Of a stretch of DNA of 64,000 nucleotides, positions 8,081 to 17,776 are shown in pieces. The position numbers and the translations under genes were made by a program. Numbering within the stretch: the stretch's first letter is position 1; every line of letters begins with the position of its first letter. Origin of the DNA: Herminiimonas sp. (lineage in GTDB: Bacteria; Pseudomonadota; Gammaproteobacteria; Burkholderiales; Burkholderiaceae_D); NCBI GenBank assembly GCA_027310305.1, contig DAIDBD010000110.1, positions 1 through 64,000 of the forward strand, in the 5' to 3' direction. The notes under the pieces were generated by a model. That model was not told where the DNA came from. It saw only the letters and a program-made list of their open reading frames with translations, and ran no database searches.

Positions 8081-9250
8081 TCAGGGCCGCAGCACTACCT
8101 TGATGCAATCGTTCTGCTTCTTCTTGAAGATCTCGTATCCGTGCGGCGCATCGTCGAGCGACATCCGATGCGTGATCACGGCGCCCGGATCGATCTCGCC
8201 CCTCTGGATGCGTTCCAGCAGCGGCCGCATGTAACGCTGCACATGGGTTTGCCCGGTCTTGATCGTCAGCGACCGGTTCATGACCGAACCGATCGGAAAC
8301 TTGTCGATGAAGCCGCCGTAGACGCCGGGCACCGATACCACGCCACCGTTGCGGCATGCCATCAATGCTTCGCGCAACGCGATCGGCCGATCGGTTTCCA
8401 TCATCATCGCCGCCTTGACCTTGTCGTAAACACCGACCGCGCCGAGGCCGTGCGCTTCGAGGCCGACCGCGTCGATGCAGGCATTCGGCCCGCGTCCGCC
8501 AGTCATGGTCTTCAATGCATCGAGCACATCGACTTCTTCGTAATCAAGCGTCTCGGCTTTCGATTGCTCGCGCGCCATGCGCAGCCGTTCCGGAAAGCGG
8601 TCGATCGCAATCACGCGCTCGGCGCCGAGCAGATAGGCGCTCTGGATCGCGAACTGGCCGACCGGGCCGCAGCCCCAGACCGCCACCACATGCCCCGGCT
8701 TGATGTCGCAATTTTCGGCGGCCATGTAACCGGTCGGCAAGATATCCGACAGGAACAGCACCTGCTCGTCGGCCAGCCCGTCCGGAATCTTGATCGGCCC
8801 GACATCCGCATACGGCACGCGCGCATACTCGGCCTGGCCGCCGGCATAGCCGCCGGTCAGGTGCGAATAGCCGAAAATGCCGGCCGGCGAATGACCCCAC
8901 ATTTTTTCCGCCATCCATGCATTCGGATTCGAGTTCTCGCAGACCGAATACATTTTGTCTTCGCAGGCAAAACAGTGGCCGCAGGCGATCGGAAACGGTA
9001 CGACCACCCGATCGCCGACTTTCAGTTTCTTGACGCCGCTGCCCGCCTCGACGATTTCACCCATGAATTCATGGCCGAGGATGTCGCCTTTTTCCATGGT
9101 CGGAATGAAGCCGTCGTACAGATGCAGATCGGACCCGCAGATGGCGGTGGAGGTGATCTTGACGATCGCATCGCCCGGATTCAGAATCTTCGGATCGGGA
9201 ACATTGTCTACCCGGATGTCGTTCTTGCCATGCCAGCAGGTCGCCCTCAT
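8081..9250 (-). CDS. Zinc-dependent alcohol dehydrogenase (formaldehyde dehydrogenase-like MDR)
   Basis: A 389-residue medium-chain dehydrogenase. Catalytic zinc ligands are C38 (ICGSDLH) and H60-E61 (GHEFMG); structural zinc ligands are C90, C93, C96 and C104. The Rossmann motif G-C-G-P-V-G begins the NAD(P)-binding half. The long insertion around 108-140 ([11 protein letters not shown]) resembles glutathione-independent formaldehyde dehydrogenase-like enzymes. The substrate cannot be read from sequence. Its ATG overlaps the stop of the upstream SRPBCC gene (ATGA), so the two are co-translated. Confidence 0.9.
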   Translation of the reverse strand: MRATCWHGKNDIRVDNVPDPKILNPGDAIVKITSTAICGSDLHLYDGFIPTMEKGDILGHEFMGEIVEAGSGVKKLKVGDRVVVPFPIACGHCFACEDKMYSVCENSNPNAWMAEKMWGHSPAGIFGYSHLTGGYAGGQAEYARVPYADVGPIKIPDGLADEQVLFLSDILPTGYMAAENCDIKPGHVVAVWGCGPVGQFAIQSAYLLGAERVIAIDRFPERLRMAREQSKAETLDYEEVDVLDALKTMTGGRGPNACIDAVGLEAHGLGAVGVYDKVKAAMMMETDRPIALREALMACRNGGVVSVPGVYGGFIDKFPIGSVMNRSLTIKTGQTHVQRYMRPLLERIQRGEIDPGAVITHRMSLDDAPHGYEIFKKKQNDCIKVVLRP

Positions 9251-10263
9251 CCCGGCACTCCTTTTTTAATCAGGCGCATCATCGCGCTGCGCGGACCGGA
9301 CGATTGGCCGACCGCGGTCGTGATCTCGCCGGTTTCGATCAGTTGCTTGAAGCGACGCAAGTCTTCATCGATCTGCTGCTCCGGGTTTTCGCCGAACAGC
9401 CTGGCAACCAGCGCACCCGCCTTGCCGCCCGGCGGACTGTATTGCATTTCCACGCGGACGATGGTGCCGCGTCCGCCCGGGGCCGGTTCGAAGCGCACGG
9501 TGCCGGCATTGTCCACGTCGGCGCCTTCGATCGAATGCCAGCCCAGCAATTCGCCGGGCCGATCGGCGGTGACTTCCGCATCCCATTCGACGCTGCTGCC
9601 GGCCGGCCCCTTGGCTTTCCAGTGCGAACGGTTGCCGGCGATGATTTGCACCGATTCCAGATGCTTCATGAAGCGCGGGAAATTGTCGAAGTCGCGCCAG
9701 AAGCGGTAGCATTCATCCGCGGAACGATTGATCGTGATGCATTTTTCGAGATTGGCGCCGGCCGCACCCGATGCGCTTTCTGCGCTGCGCTGCTGCACGC
9801 TGGACAGCACATCGAGCAAGGCCACGCCGGCCACCGCGGCGGCGGCAATCGCCACCCGGTTGCGGCGCGCGCCGGATGATGACCGGGCGGCCATGCCAAG
9901 CAGCGCCAGATCCATCGCATCGCCGGCAACCCGCGTCCAGAGCCAGCCGGCCGGTTGGCGCTGACCGAGAATGCCGACGCCGCTGGCGATTTCGCGCACA
10001 CCGAGCGCACGCAGCAACAGCGGCCGTTCGGTCATGCCGCTGGCTCTTGCTATCGCACGCGGCGCCAATAATTCCGCCACGCCGATGCCGATGCTGAACC
10101 AGCCGAGCGCGTTTGCCAGTTGCCGGCTGCCATTGGCGCCGTTGGTTCTGCGCTTTTTCAACGGGCCGGTGTAATGAGCATGCAAAGATTGGGGGTCGTT
10201 GAATCCGGACAACGGATAGCGCGGCGAGCCCGGCTGATCCGACGTGGTTTGCGAGCCTTGCAT
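9247..10263 (-). CDS. SRPBCC-domain (cyclase/dehydrase-type) membrane-associated protein
   Basis: About 338 residues from the ATG at 10263, which has a GGAGG five bases upstream; the open frame extends further 5' but that part looks non-coding. Residues about 48-155 carry hydrophobic stretches ([13 protein letters not shown] and an Ala/Val-rich segment) that suggest two to four membrane helices. Residues about 172-320 form a START/SRPBCC ligand-pocket domain ([16 protein letters not shown]). The ligand is unknown. This layout recurs in proteobacterial genomes next to zinc alcohol dehydrogenases. Confidence 0.8.
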   Translation of the reverse strand: MQGSQTTSDQPGSPRYPLSGFNDPQSLHAHYTGPLKKRRTNGANGSRQLANALGWFSIGIGVAELLAPRAIARASGMTERPLLLRALGVREIASGVGILGQRQPAGWLWTRVAGDAMDLALLGMAARSSSGARRNRVAIAAAAVAGVALLDVLSSVQQRSAESASGAAGANLEKCITINRSADECYRFWRDFDNFPRFMKHLESVQIIAGNRSHWKAKGPAGSSVEWDAEVTADRPGELLGWHSIEGADVDNAGTVRFEPAPGGRGTIVRVEMQYSPPGGKAGALVARLFGENPEQQIDEDLRRFKQLIETGEITTAVGQSSGPRSAMMRLIKKGVPG

Positions 10264-10567
10264 TTTTTCCTCCGTTACGCTAGAGCGGTTTCCGTGTGCG
10301 TGTGTGCATCGACCCGAACCAGCGAATGACACAAACCGGTGTGGCCGAAAAGACCGCCGGCCGCCGAACCGCAAATGAAAAATTAGTCCCGATTGCGGGA
10401 TCGATAGTTCCCGCCGGCGCGCGAAAACATCGAATGCCACATTGAATGCGTTATAACGATATGCGGCCTTTTCAATTTTTATTCGCAGACACGATTGCCG
10501 CGCCGCACATTCCGCGCGCACGTTATCATTGCGTTTGGAAACATTGAATATCCATTACAGAGTGCGT
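10264..10567. other. Divergent intergenic region with one copy of a dispersed 22-bp repeat
   Basis: The 304-base gap separates divergent genes (SRPBCC protein on minus, dioxygenase on plus) and must hold both promoters. No gene is evident. Bases 10281-10302 (TAGAGCGGTTTCCG...) are identical to 44483-44504, directly after the thiolase gene. AT-rich stretches around 10375-10400 and 10455-10485 are the best promoter candidates, but I see no convincing -35/-10 pair. Confidence 0.5.
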
Positions 10568-11365
10568 ATGAACCATAAGCCCGCCGCCATGCAGACGGCA
10601 TTGTCCGCAAAGGAAATGGAACAGTTCGAGCAGGACGGGTACCTGCTGTTGCGAAACATGGTGCCACCCACGGCGTGCGAAGAAATGCTGTCCATTACCG
10701 AAGCGCATTTGCGCAGCGCCGTGCCGCCGCTTGAATACGAGGCCGACGTCGGCTACCCCGGCGCGCCGGCATCGCTCGCTGCGCCGGGCGGCAAGACGGT
10801 GCGGCGTTTGCGCGATGCATACCATCGCGCGGCCTGCTTCCGGCAATGGGCGCGGGACGCGAGCCTGGTTGCCGGGCTGGCCCAGCTTTTCGGCGAAGAC
10901 GTTTACCTGTCGCTGGCGCATCACAACTGCGTGATGACCAAGCATCCGGATTTCGGCACCGCCACCGGCTGGCATCGCGACATCCGCTACTGGTCGTTCA
11001 CCCGGCCCGATCTGATTTCGGTGTGGCTGGCATTGGGCACCGAGAACGCCGCCAACGGCGGATTGAAATTCATCCCCGGCTCGCACCGGATGCAGATCGA
11101 GCCGGCGCAACTGGATGCGCTGGATTTCCTGCGGCCGGATTCGCCGGACAACCAGGCGTTGTTCGAGCAGGGCATCACGCTCGCATTGCAGCAAGGCGAC
11201 GTGGTGTTTTTCCATAGCGGGCTGTTTCACGCGGCGGGGAAAAATACCGCGGCATCGATGAAGGCGTCGGTGGTGTTCGCTTATCACGGCAAGAGTACCG
11301 TGCCGATCGCCGGCACGAAATCGGCTGCGGCGGAAGATATTTTTTTAGGGCGCCCGGCACAATGA
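10568..11365 (+). CDS. Phytanoyl-CoA dioxygenase (PhyH) family protein
   Basis: About 265 residues from the ATG at 10568; an in-frame TTG at 10529 would extend it but lacks a ribosome site. A double-stranded beta-helix Fe(II)/2-oxoglutarate oxygenase: the H-x-D pair is H136/D138 (G-W-H-R-D), and the distal iron ligand is probably H221 (L-F-H-A-A-G). The segment F-I-P-G-S-H-R is typical of the family. It probably hydroxylates a small or lipid-like substrate; which one is unknown. It is convergent with the DUF4824 gene, ten bases away. Confidence 0.88.
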   Translation: MNHKPAAMQTALSAKEMEQFEQDGYLLLRNMVPPTACEEMLSITEAHLRSAVPPLEYEADVGYPGAPASLAAPGGKTVRRLRDAYHRAACFRQWARDASLVAGLAQLFGEDVYLSLAHHNCVMTKHPDFGTATGWHRDIRYWSFTRPDLISVWLALGTENAANGGLKFIPGSHRMQIEPAQLDALDFLRPDSPDNQALFEQGITLALQQGDVVFFHSGLFHAAGKNTAASMKASVVFAYHGKSTVPIAGTKSAAAEDIFLGRPAQ

Positions 11366-11375
11366 CGTTTGCAAG

Positions 11376-12242
11376 CTACTGTTTGCCGGACCCCGCGAGC
11401 ACCCACGGCTCCAGTCGTTTGCCGAATGCCAGTTCGATGTCGTATCGCGGCTTGGTATTTGCGGCCGGATAAGAATTGGCGCGCTGCGGAATCGCATGCA
11501 TGAGTTCAAACGGCACATTGACCTGTTTGTTCAGCAGCGCATCGATTTGCCCTGTGACGGCTTGCTTTCCATTCGCACGAACGGGCTGCGGCCTGACGAC
11601 GCCTTTCACGATGGCGTAACGCGCGCGATCGGGATACCTGGCGCGCAAAGCCTGCGTGCTCAGTCCTGCATCGATAATGAACAAGCGGCTGTTTTCATTC
11701 TCTTCCCGTGTCAGCGCCTGGCTTGCAGATAATGCGCGCGCAGTAAATTCCCTGGTTTCCGGATTGGCCGCTGACAATTGCTGCGCGTTCAGATTGCGCT
11801 GCCTGGCATGTGCAAGGGATTGTTGATAGGCCGGGCCGTTCATCTCCATCACCAGTAGCGCTTCCCGAGGCAAATAATCCTTGTATTCCTTTTTGCCTTG
11901 CGGCGATACCGCGAGAGAAGCGGCGCCGAATCCCAGCTCCATCAGTTTTGCCGCATCGAGCCAGACCGGATTGCGATTATAGAGGCCGTCGTACATCGCG
12001 GCAGCCGCATTGTCGCGATCATCGGCCGGCAAGACGCGCCACCGCATCGATAGCGCAAGCCCGCTGTTTTCCTTTTCGGTCCGCCAGCCATAGGGAATCT
12101 CCAGTTCGCGCTGGGACAACTGCAGCGTGCTTTCCGGCTCGCCGCTGCGGTTATATGCGGCGCCCGACAAGACGATCGCGTTGACGCCGAGGATCAGCGC
12201 CGCGCCGGCGAACAATGCGCGTTTTCGGGAAAGATAAATCAT
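11376..12242 (-). CDS. DUF4824-family exported or membrane-anchored protein
   Basis: A 288-residue protein with one N-terminal hydrophobic segment (about 9-29) and a soluble remainder, so probably anchored in the inner membrane facing the periplasm. It resembles DUF4824 (P-Y-G-W-R near 50-54, E-A-L-L-V-M-E near 126-132), often next to a DUF2157 membrane protein. Here its ATG overlaps the stop of that gene (12239-12242). Function is unknown; the coupling suggests a two-protein complex. Confidence 0.75.
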   Translation of the reverse strand: MIYLSRKRALFAGAALILGVNAIVLSGAAYNRSGEPESTLQLSQRELEIPYGWRTEKENSGLALSMRWRVLPADDRDNAAAAMYDGLYNRNPVWLDAAKLMELGFGAASLAVSPQGKKEYKDYLPREALLVMEMNGPAYQQSLAHARQRNLNAQQLSAANPETREFTARALSASQALTREENENSRLFIIDAGLSTQALRARYPDRARYAIVKGVVRPQPVRANGKQAVTGQIDALLNKQVNVPFELMHAIPQRANSYPAANTKPRYDIELAFGKRLEPWVLAGSGKQ

Positions 12243-13324
12243 CGCGCAGCCCCTCCCAGCAATTTATAAGCTGCCGACCGCATCCGGCGCAGCACCAGCA
12301 GCAGCAGAATCGACGTCAGCGCCAGCACCATGAAAAACAGATACTTCGGCATGGCCGACCACCACCAGTCGAACATCTTGGTGTAAAGAAAAATCACGAA
12401 AAAGGTAATGCCGGTATTGACCGTATCCGGCCAGTTGCGCCTGACGCCAAGCCAGATCGCGCCGGCGCTGCCGGCAAAGCCGAGAATTTGGTACATGCCC
12501 TCCACTGCGTCGCGGTCAATCCGCAGGTAGCTGGCCTGCCCCCAATTGGCCAGCACCAGCATCGGCAGGAAAAGCGCCAGCAATGCAAACACGCGGTAGA
12601 TAACGGCGAACCCGGCAAAACGCGCATGGCTAATCCACAGCGGCACGCAAAACAGCGCGACGGCAACCGGAAAGAAATTTTCGGGCCGCTCCCCGAAGTG
12701 CAGCCAGTACATGCCGCTCCATGTGCCGGTCCTGGCCGAAACGAATGCGATGATGCAGATGATACCGGCGGCGAGAAGCAGCCGGATGTCATAGGTATAA
12801 GCCAGCAGCAACGCCAACGCCGCCCAGGCAATGAATGCATTGTCCGACGGCGTGATATTGAATATCTGCCCCAGCATTACAAGGTTCAGCACGAAGCAGG
12901 CGAACGCGACGATCGCAGCCAGTTTGGTGAAGTAGCCTGACGCATCCTTCGAGCCGATCCACATCGTCGCCAGAAAAGCGCCGAGCGGCGCAAGTACCAG
13001 AACCGCCACCTGCACCGCAGTCGGAAAATATCCCCAGAACTGGTAAAACAGCAGGAACACGCTGGCGCCCATGGCAAGCGCGCCGAGGAAGGATGCGATG
13101 CGCATGCCCAGCGACAACTGGCTGGCCTGCGCGTCCCGGTCGATGTCGTATTCGCTGGAAAATTTATCCAGCAGGCCCGCATGATGGTCGGCAATGCCGC
13201 GCTGCTGCGCTTCGGTCAACGCAACAATGCCTTCCCGTTCAAGCGAGGCGAGCTCGCGCCTGAAAACGTGAATGTCATCCACCCTTTTCTGGGCATCGGC
13301 TCGTGATGCGGGCGTCATCAGCAT
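12239..13324 (-). CDS. DUF2157-family polytopic membrane protein
   Basis: A 361-residue protein. The N-terminal 75 residues are soluble (A-L-T-E-A-Q-Q-R-G-I), as in DUF2157 proteins, followed by about nine to ten hydrophobic segments (for example near 78-95, 103-125, 135-155, 165-205) and a basic C-terminus. The start at 13324 has AAGGAA six bases before it. It is co-translated with the DUF4824 partner. No enzyme or transporter motif is visible and the function is unknown. Confidence 0.8.
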   Translation of the reverse strand: MLMTPASRADAQKRVDDIHVFRRELASLEREGIVALTEAQQRGIADHHAGLLDKFSSEYDIDRDAQASQLSLGMRIASFLGALAMGASVFLLFYQFWGYFPTAVQVAVLVLAPLGAFLATMWIGSKDASGYFTKLAAIVAFACFVLNLVMLGQIFNITPSDNAFIAWAALALLLAYTYDIRLLLAAGIICIIAFVSARTGTWSGMYWLHFGERPENFFPVAVALFCVPLWISHARFAGFAVIYRVFALLALFLPMLVLANWGQASYLRIDRDAVEGMYQILGFAGSAGAIWLGVRRNWPDTVNTGITFFVIFLYTKMFDWWWSAMPKYLFFMVLALTSILLLLVLRRMRSAAYKLLGGAAR

Positions 13325-13428
13325 GTTGATTCCTTCGATGAAGTGAAAGCGGAAATAACCGACCGCGGCAAGCGCGGCATAAAGGGCTCAGCCCTGCCGA
13401 AACAGGCTCCGGGCGATTTGCGCGCTCG

Positions 13429-14241
13429 TTATTTTTTCAGGCTGATGAATACAGGCGCACCGCCCAACCCGGATCGCTGCAGCCAGGAAAACACCGAATC
13501 CACCGTGACCGTTTCTATCCGGTCCGAAAATCTTTTTTCAAAAGGATGATCGTCGAATGCAATGTTGGCGGCGGTGATGCGCCCGCCCAATCGGGTCAAT
13601 GGTCCCAGGTTGAGCGTGGTGGGCTGGTAGCCTTGAAACTGCAGCCAGGCTTGCGCCTGATCGCGTGAATCGACTGTGGGCGCCATGGCTGCCGCCAGGG
13701 TCTCGGTTGCCCACTGGTTGGACTGCTGATATTTCTTGCCCCATACATAGCTCACGACGCTGTATGGTTTGTGGTTCATCCTGATTGCCTGCTTGTCGTC
13801 CAGCAGCACCGCCAGCAACCGGTCTTGCACTTCCTGTGTCGGCGCCGAGTAAGCCGCTTCGTACCGCCACAGGTCGTCCAGAAAAAATTCGCCCAACCCC
13901 TGGCGGTAGATTGCGGATATATCGGTGCCGCAAAGATTGAGCTTGTGCAGTACGCGCCACACATTTCCGCCTTTGCCGTCCGGCTGCCGATAGGCAAAGC
14001 CGAGGTGGGAATAGCGCAGGCCGTACTTGGTCAGGTCTTGCCCTGCGCGCGCAAGGATCACCACTTTTTGACCGCTGGCGTCGAGCGCCGACAACGTGCG
14101 CTCGGCCAGCGTCAAGCCGCGCTCGATCGCTTGCGTTGCCGGCTTTCTTTCTTCACAGGATGTTCCGGCGTGCGCCGTGGCGGCGGCCAGCAGGCCTGCG
14201 GCCATGATGATGGCGATGACAATTTTTGACAGATATCGCAT
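13429..14241 (-). CDS. DUF2145-family exported protein
   Basis: A 270-residue protein with a clear signal peptide (hydrophobic 8-22, cleavage after A-T-A-H-A). The mature part contains C-E-E-R-K, the segment Y-S-H-L-G-F-A-Y-R and V-L-H-K-L-N-L-C-G, all typical of DUF2145. The H-x3-Y and C-G motifs hint at an NlpC/P60-like or related papain-type fold, but this is speculative. It is seven bases from a second small exported protein and about 100 bases upstream of the DUF2157 gene, so the four genes may form one envelope-related transcription unit. Confidence 0.82.
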   Translation of the reverse strand: MRYLSKIVIAIIMAAGLLAAATAHAGTSCEERKPATQAIERGLTLAERTLSALDASGQKVVILARAGQDLTKYGLRYSHLGFAYRQPDGKGGNVWRVLHKLNLCGTDISAIYRQGLGEFFLDDLWRYEAAYSAPTQEVQDRLLAVLLDDKQAIRMNHKPYSVVSYVWGKKYQQSNQWATETLAAAMAPTVDSRDQAQAWLQFQGYQPTTLNLGPLTRLGGRITAANIAFDDHPFEKRFSDRIETVTVDSVFSWLQRSGLGGAPVFISLKK

Positions 14242-14248
14242 GATCGCC

Positions 14249-14704
14249 TCAGTTCGTCAGACGTTCGTTATGCAGCAACGCCCTGCCTGATGCATTGGGC
14301 AAAAAGGCAATCGCTTCGCCTGCGGCCGACAACACGAGGCCGGCGCCGATGGCGCTCACCGTGATTGCAGCGCCCGTCGCGAGCGATACGGCGCCGACGC
14401 CTTTGCCGATGACTTCAAGGCTGACACGCGCGCCGTCAGCAACACTTTCCAGCACCAGCAGCGTACCGCGCGCCGTGCTTTCCACTGCCTTGACGACCAG
14501 TACAGCGCCGGCCTTGGACAAGGCGACAGGCATGACGGCGACCGATCCTGCGACCGCGCTACCGACGACGATGGACGCCACCGGCAAAGCCGACACGGCA
14601 CTCAACGCGGAAACGTCGCTCTGTGCCTGCGCATGCCAGGGAACGCTTGCGCCGATCAGGAAAATTGATAATGCGATTAACGGTGTTGCAAAACGAGTTT
14701 TCAT
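14249..14704 (-). CDS. Small exported hydrophobic protein of unknown function
   Basis: About 151 residues from the ATG at 14704, preceded by ACGGAGCG; the open frame continues upstream without a good start. A signal peptide is clear (M-K-T-R-F... cleaving near H-A-Q-A-Q). The mature part is rich in Ala, Val, Gly and Ser with alternating hydrophobic stretches (A-S-I-V-V-G-S-A-V-A-G-S-V-A-V). I do not recognise a characterised family. It lies directly upstream of the DUF2145 gene and is probably cotranscribed with it. Confidence 0.65.
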   Translation of the reverse strand: MKTRFATPLIALSIFLIGASVPWHAQAQSDVSALSAVSALPVASIVVGSAVAGSVAVMPVALSKAGAVLVVKAVESTARGTLLVLESVADGARVSLEVIGKGVGAVSLATGAAITVSAIGAGLVLSAAGEAIAFLPNASGRALLHNERLTN

Positions 14705-14913
14705 GAAACGCTCCGTAAAAAATTTGTCAGGTTGCGCTGGCCGCATTGCGATTCCATGCGTGAACGCATTGTCATTGTTGTTGTTAAAAAAAGGCGTGAA
14801 AATAGCACGAGTCATTATTTTTTATCCTTGCAGTATTAATATTCGATACTTCGAACGCGCCGCATGTAATTCGAATGTTTCGATGCACTGCCGCCGCAAT
14901 GACACGAATTTCA

Positions 14914-16881
14914 TTAACCGGCCTGCAATTGCTGCGCAACACGTTCGCGCAGCAGTTCCGGTTCGGCTTGCGACGCCGGCACAGCCAGCCCGATATTGAG
15001 TCCGACCCTCGTCAGCATGCCGCGCCGGAACGGCCGCACCATCGCCACCCGATCGCCTTCTACCTGTTCGATCCGGCTAAAAAACGAACCCCATAGATTG
15101 ACGAGCGCCATCGGGATCACCGGCGGCGTCACGCCGTCTTCGCGCGCGCGTTCCAGGATTTTCATGACGCCACCCTTGAACGGTTGCAGAGTGCCGTCGC
15201 GCGTGAGCGAACCTTCCGGGAATATCGCCAGCAGGTCGCCGCCCTTGAGCACTTGCGCTGCGCGCTCGAAAGCCTTTTCATACGCGTCAGGGTCTTCCAC
15301 GCGCGGCGCAACCGGAATCGCTTTTGCAAGCCGGAACAAGGCGCCGAGCACTGGAATCTTGAAGATCCGATGATCCATCACGAAGTAAATCGGCCGCGGA
15401 CTGGCCGCCATCATCAGCACTGCATCGACGAAGCTGACGTGGTTGCATACCAGCACCGCAGCGCCTGCGACCGGAATGTTTTCATCACCCTTTATCTTGA
15501 AGCGATAGACGATATGCGACAGCGCCCACGCGATGCAGCGCAGCAGGTATTCCGGCACCAGCAGGAAAATGTAGGAAGCCACTACCGCATTCGCCAGCCC
15601 GACCAGCAGGAAGATTTCCGGGATCGTCAGCTTCATCTTGAGCAGCACGCCGGCAATGATCGAGCTGGCGATCATGAACAGCGCATTGAGGATATTGTTG
15701 GCGGCGATGATGCGGGCGCGGTGCGTCGGCTGCGCCCGCAACTGGATCAATGCATACATCGGCACGCTGTAGAGTCCGGCGAACAAGCTCAACAGCGCAA
15801 GGTCGGCCATCACGCGCCAATGTTCCGGCGCTGCCAGGAACTGCCCCAGCGTCAGCGCCGTTGCAGGCGGCAGGCCGCGCGACGCGAAGTACAGATCATC
15901 GATCGCAAAAACGCTCATGCCCAGCGCACCGAGCGGCACCAGTCCGATCTCGACATGGCGCCGGCTCAATATTTCGCACAGCAGCGAACCGGTCCCGATG
16001 CCGATCGAAAACACCACCAGCAGCAGCGACGCGACCTGCTCATTGCCGTGCAATACTTCCTTGGCAAAACTCGGGAACTGGCTGAGAAACACCGCTCCGA
16101 AGAACCACATCCAACTGATGCCGAGCAGCGATCTGAATACGACCAGATTCTGGTGCGCCATCTTCAGGTTGCGCCAGGTTTCAGTGACCGGGTTCCAGTT
16201 GATTTTCAGGCCGGGATCGGTCGCCGGCGCGGTCGGGATGAACTGTGCAACAGCGCGTCCGGCCAATGCCAGCGCGATACAGGCGAACGCCACTTGCGCG
16301 TGCCCGATTTCGGGAACGGCCACCAGCAATCCGCCAACGACATTACCCAGCAGAATGGCAACGAACGTCCCCATCTCCACCATGCCATTGCCGCCGGTCA
16401 GCTCGTGCTCGTCCAGCGCTTGCGGCAAGTAGGCGAACTTTACCGGGCCGAACAGCGTGGAGTGCAGACCCATCAGGAAAGTACAGGCCAGCAGCACGGG
16501 AATCTGGGCCTTGAAAAATCCCCAGGCGGCAAGCGCCATGATCAGGATTTCCAGATTCTTGATGAGCCGGATGATCCTGCTCTTTTCGTACTTGTCGGTA
16601 ATCTGCCCGCTGGTCGCGGAAAAAAGCAGGAACGGCAGAATAAACAGCGCGCCGATCACCAGGCCGGCCATCGCCGGCTGCAGCCAGTCGATCTGCAACT
16701 GGTAAGTCACCATCACGGTAAACGCGAACTTGAACAGGTTGTCGTTCGCGGCACCCGAAAACTGGGTCCAGAAAAAAGGCGCGAACCGGCGCTGCTTCAG
16801 CAGTGCGAACTGATCGGGATGGGCCGTCGAATCAGGTTGCGTCGCAATGCGGACTTGTTCACCTACGCTGGAGTGATCCAT
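14914..16881 (-). CDS. MFS transporter fused to 1-acylglycerol-3-phosphate acyltransferase (LplT-PlsC type)
   Basis: A 655-residue fusion. Residues about 30-445 form a 12-helix MFS unit like LplT, the lysophospholipid flippase (G-A-A-N-D-N-L-F-K near 43-51). Residues about 455-650 form a PlsC-type acyltransferase with H-x4-D at H481/D486 (N-H-V-S-F-V-D) and F-P-E-G-S-L-T-R-D-G. Together they could import lysophospholipid and re-acylate it. Longer relatives carry a third acyl-ACP synthetase domain (Aas); it is absent here, so acyl donors must come from elsewhere. Confidence 0.9.
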   Translation of the reverse strand: MDHSSVGEQVRIATQPDSTAHPDQFALLKQRRFAPFFWTQFSGAANDNLFKFAFTVMVTYQLQIDWLQPAMAGLVIGALFILPFLLFSATSGQITDKYEKSRIIRLIKNLEILIMALAAWGFFKAQIPVLLACTFLMGLHSTLFGPVKFAYLPQALDEHELTGGNGMVEMGTFVAILLGNVVGGLLVAVPEIGHAQVAFACIALALAGRAVAQFIPTAPATDPGLKINWNPVTETWRNLKMAHQNLVVFRSLLGISWMWFFGAVFLSQFPSFAKEVLHGNEQVASLLLVVFSIGIGTGSLLCEILSRRHVEIGLVPLGALGMSVFAIDDLYFASRGLPPATALTLGQFLAAPEHWRVMADLALLSLFAGLYSVPMYALIQLRAQPTHRARIIAANNILNALFMIASSIIAGVLLKMKLTIPEIFLLVGLANAVVASYIFLLVPEYLLRCIAWALSHIVYRFKIKGDENIPVAGAAVLVCNHVSFVDAVLMMAASPRPIYFVMDHRIFKIPVLGALFRLAKAIPVAPRVEDPDAYEKAFERAAQVLKGGDLLAIFPEGSLTRDGTLQPFKGGVMKILERAREDGVTPPVIPMALVNLWGSFFSRIEQVEGDRVAMVRPFRRGMLTRVGLNIGLAVPASQAEPELLRERVAQQLQAG

Positions 16882-16965
16882 GTTTTATCCCGGGTTAATA
16901 ATTTGCAATGAATATACCCGGACGCAACCGCGCTGAAAAGAAATTCTGTACTATCGCCTTCATGA

Positions 16966-16980
16966 GCTACCAAAGGTAGC
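16966..16980 (+). promoter_or_regulatory. Short inverted repeat in front of the HTH regulator gene
   Basis: GCTACC (16966-16971), AAA, GGTAGC (16975-16980) is a perfect 6-bp inverted repeat that ends 15 bases before the ATG of the regulator, in the 114-base gap to the divergent MFS-PlsC gene. It may be an operator for the adjacent HTH protein or a leader hairpin. No experimental analogue is known to me. Confidence 0.4.
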
Positions 16981-16995
16981 GCCAGATAATACTTA

Positions 16996-17727
16996 ATGAC
17001 TACCACCGCCAACCTGATCGCCGCACTCAAGCAGGAACTCAAGTCAACCCGCATGACCTATGCCGATCTGGCGGACAAGCTGGGCATGGCCGAATCGAGC
17101 GTCAAGCGGATGTTCGCCAAGGGAGAGATGCCGCTGTCGCGCGTCGATGCCATCTGCAACGCGCTCAAGATCGACTTTGCCGAACTGGCGCGGCGTGTCG
17201 CCGATTCGCAGCCGCTGCTGGCGGAACTCACGCTCGCGCAGGAAAAGGCGGTCGTCGCCGACAAGAAGCTGCTGCTGGCGGCAATTTGCGCGCTGAGCCA
17301 GTGGACGCTTGAGCAGATCGTCTCGAACTATCGGCTCGATGACGCAGAGGCGATCAAGTATCTGGTGCAACTGGACCGGCTCGGCATCATAGAACTGCGG
17401 CCGCTGAACCGCTACCGGCTGAAACTGGCGAAGACGTTTCGCTGGCGGCCGCACGGCCCGGTCATGACGTTTTTCAGGGAGCATGCGGTCCACGATTATT
17501 TTTCCGGCGGATTCGACAAGGCACACGAGTCCCTGGTGCTGGTGCACGGATCGATCAGCAAAAGCCTGGCGCCTGCTTTCGTCGAGCGGCTGCAGCGCGT
17601 GGCGCAGGATTTCGCGCAGCAGCACCAGACAGACCAGAAACTGCCTGACCAGCACAGGGAAGGCTATACGTTGCTGCTGGGGATGCGGTCGTGGGAGTTC
17701 GAGGCGTTCACGCGGCTCAGACGGTGA
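16996..17727 (+). CDS. Cro/CI-type helix-turn-helix transcriptional regulator
   Basis: A 243-residue protein. The N-terminal HTH (about 5-62) reads M-T-Y-A-D-L-A-D-K-L-G-M-A-E-S-S-V-K-R-M-F and is typical of the XRE group. The remainder resembles the C-terminal part of single-copy proteobacterial HTH regulators (Q-W-T-L-E-Q-I, then a second region containing F-R-W-R-P-H-G-P), possibly a ligand or oligomerisation domain. It is divergent from the MFS-PlsC gene and may control it. The regulon is unknown. Confidence 0.82.
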   Translation: MTTTANLIAALKQELKSTRMTYADLADKLGMAESSVKRMFAKGEMPLSRVDAICNALKIDFAELARRVADSQPLLAELTLAQEKAVVADKKLLLAAICALSQWTLEQIVSNYRLDDAEAIKYLVQLDRLGIIELRPLNRYRLKLAKTFRWRPHGPVMTFFREHAVHDYFSGGFDKAHESLVLVHGSISKSLAPAFVERLQRVAQDFAQQHQTDQKLPDQHREGYTLLLGMRSWEFEAFTRLRR

Positions 17728-17776
17728 CAGGTTCCAATGGCGGATTTACCGCCCCTGACGCGCCTTGCGGCCGGCG

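Noticed and set aside
8033-9709. 558-codon open frame on the plus strand
   Set aside because: Antisense across two coupled minus-strand genes with good motifs and start signals.
15184-16911. 575-codon open frame on the plus strand
   Set aside because: Antisense of the MFS-PlsC gene; Gln/Arg/His-rich with no domain.
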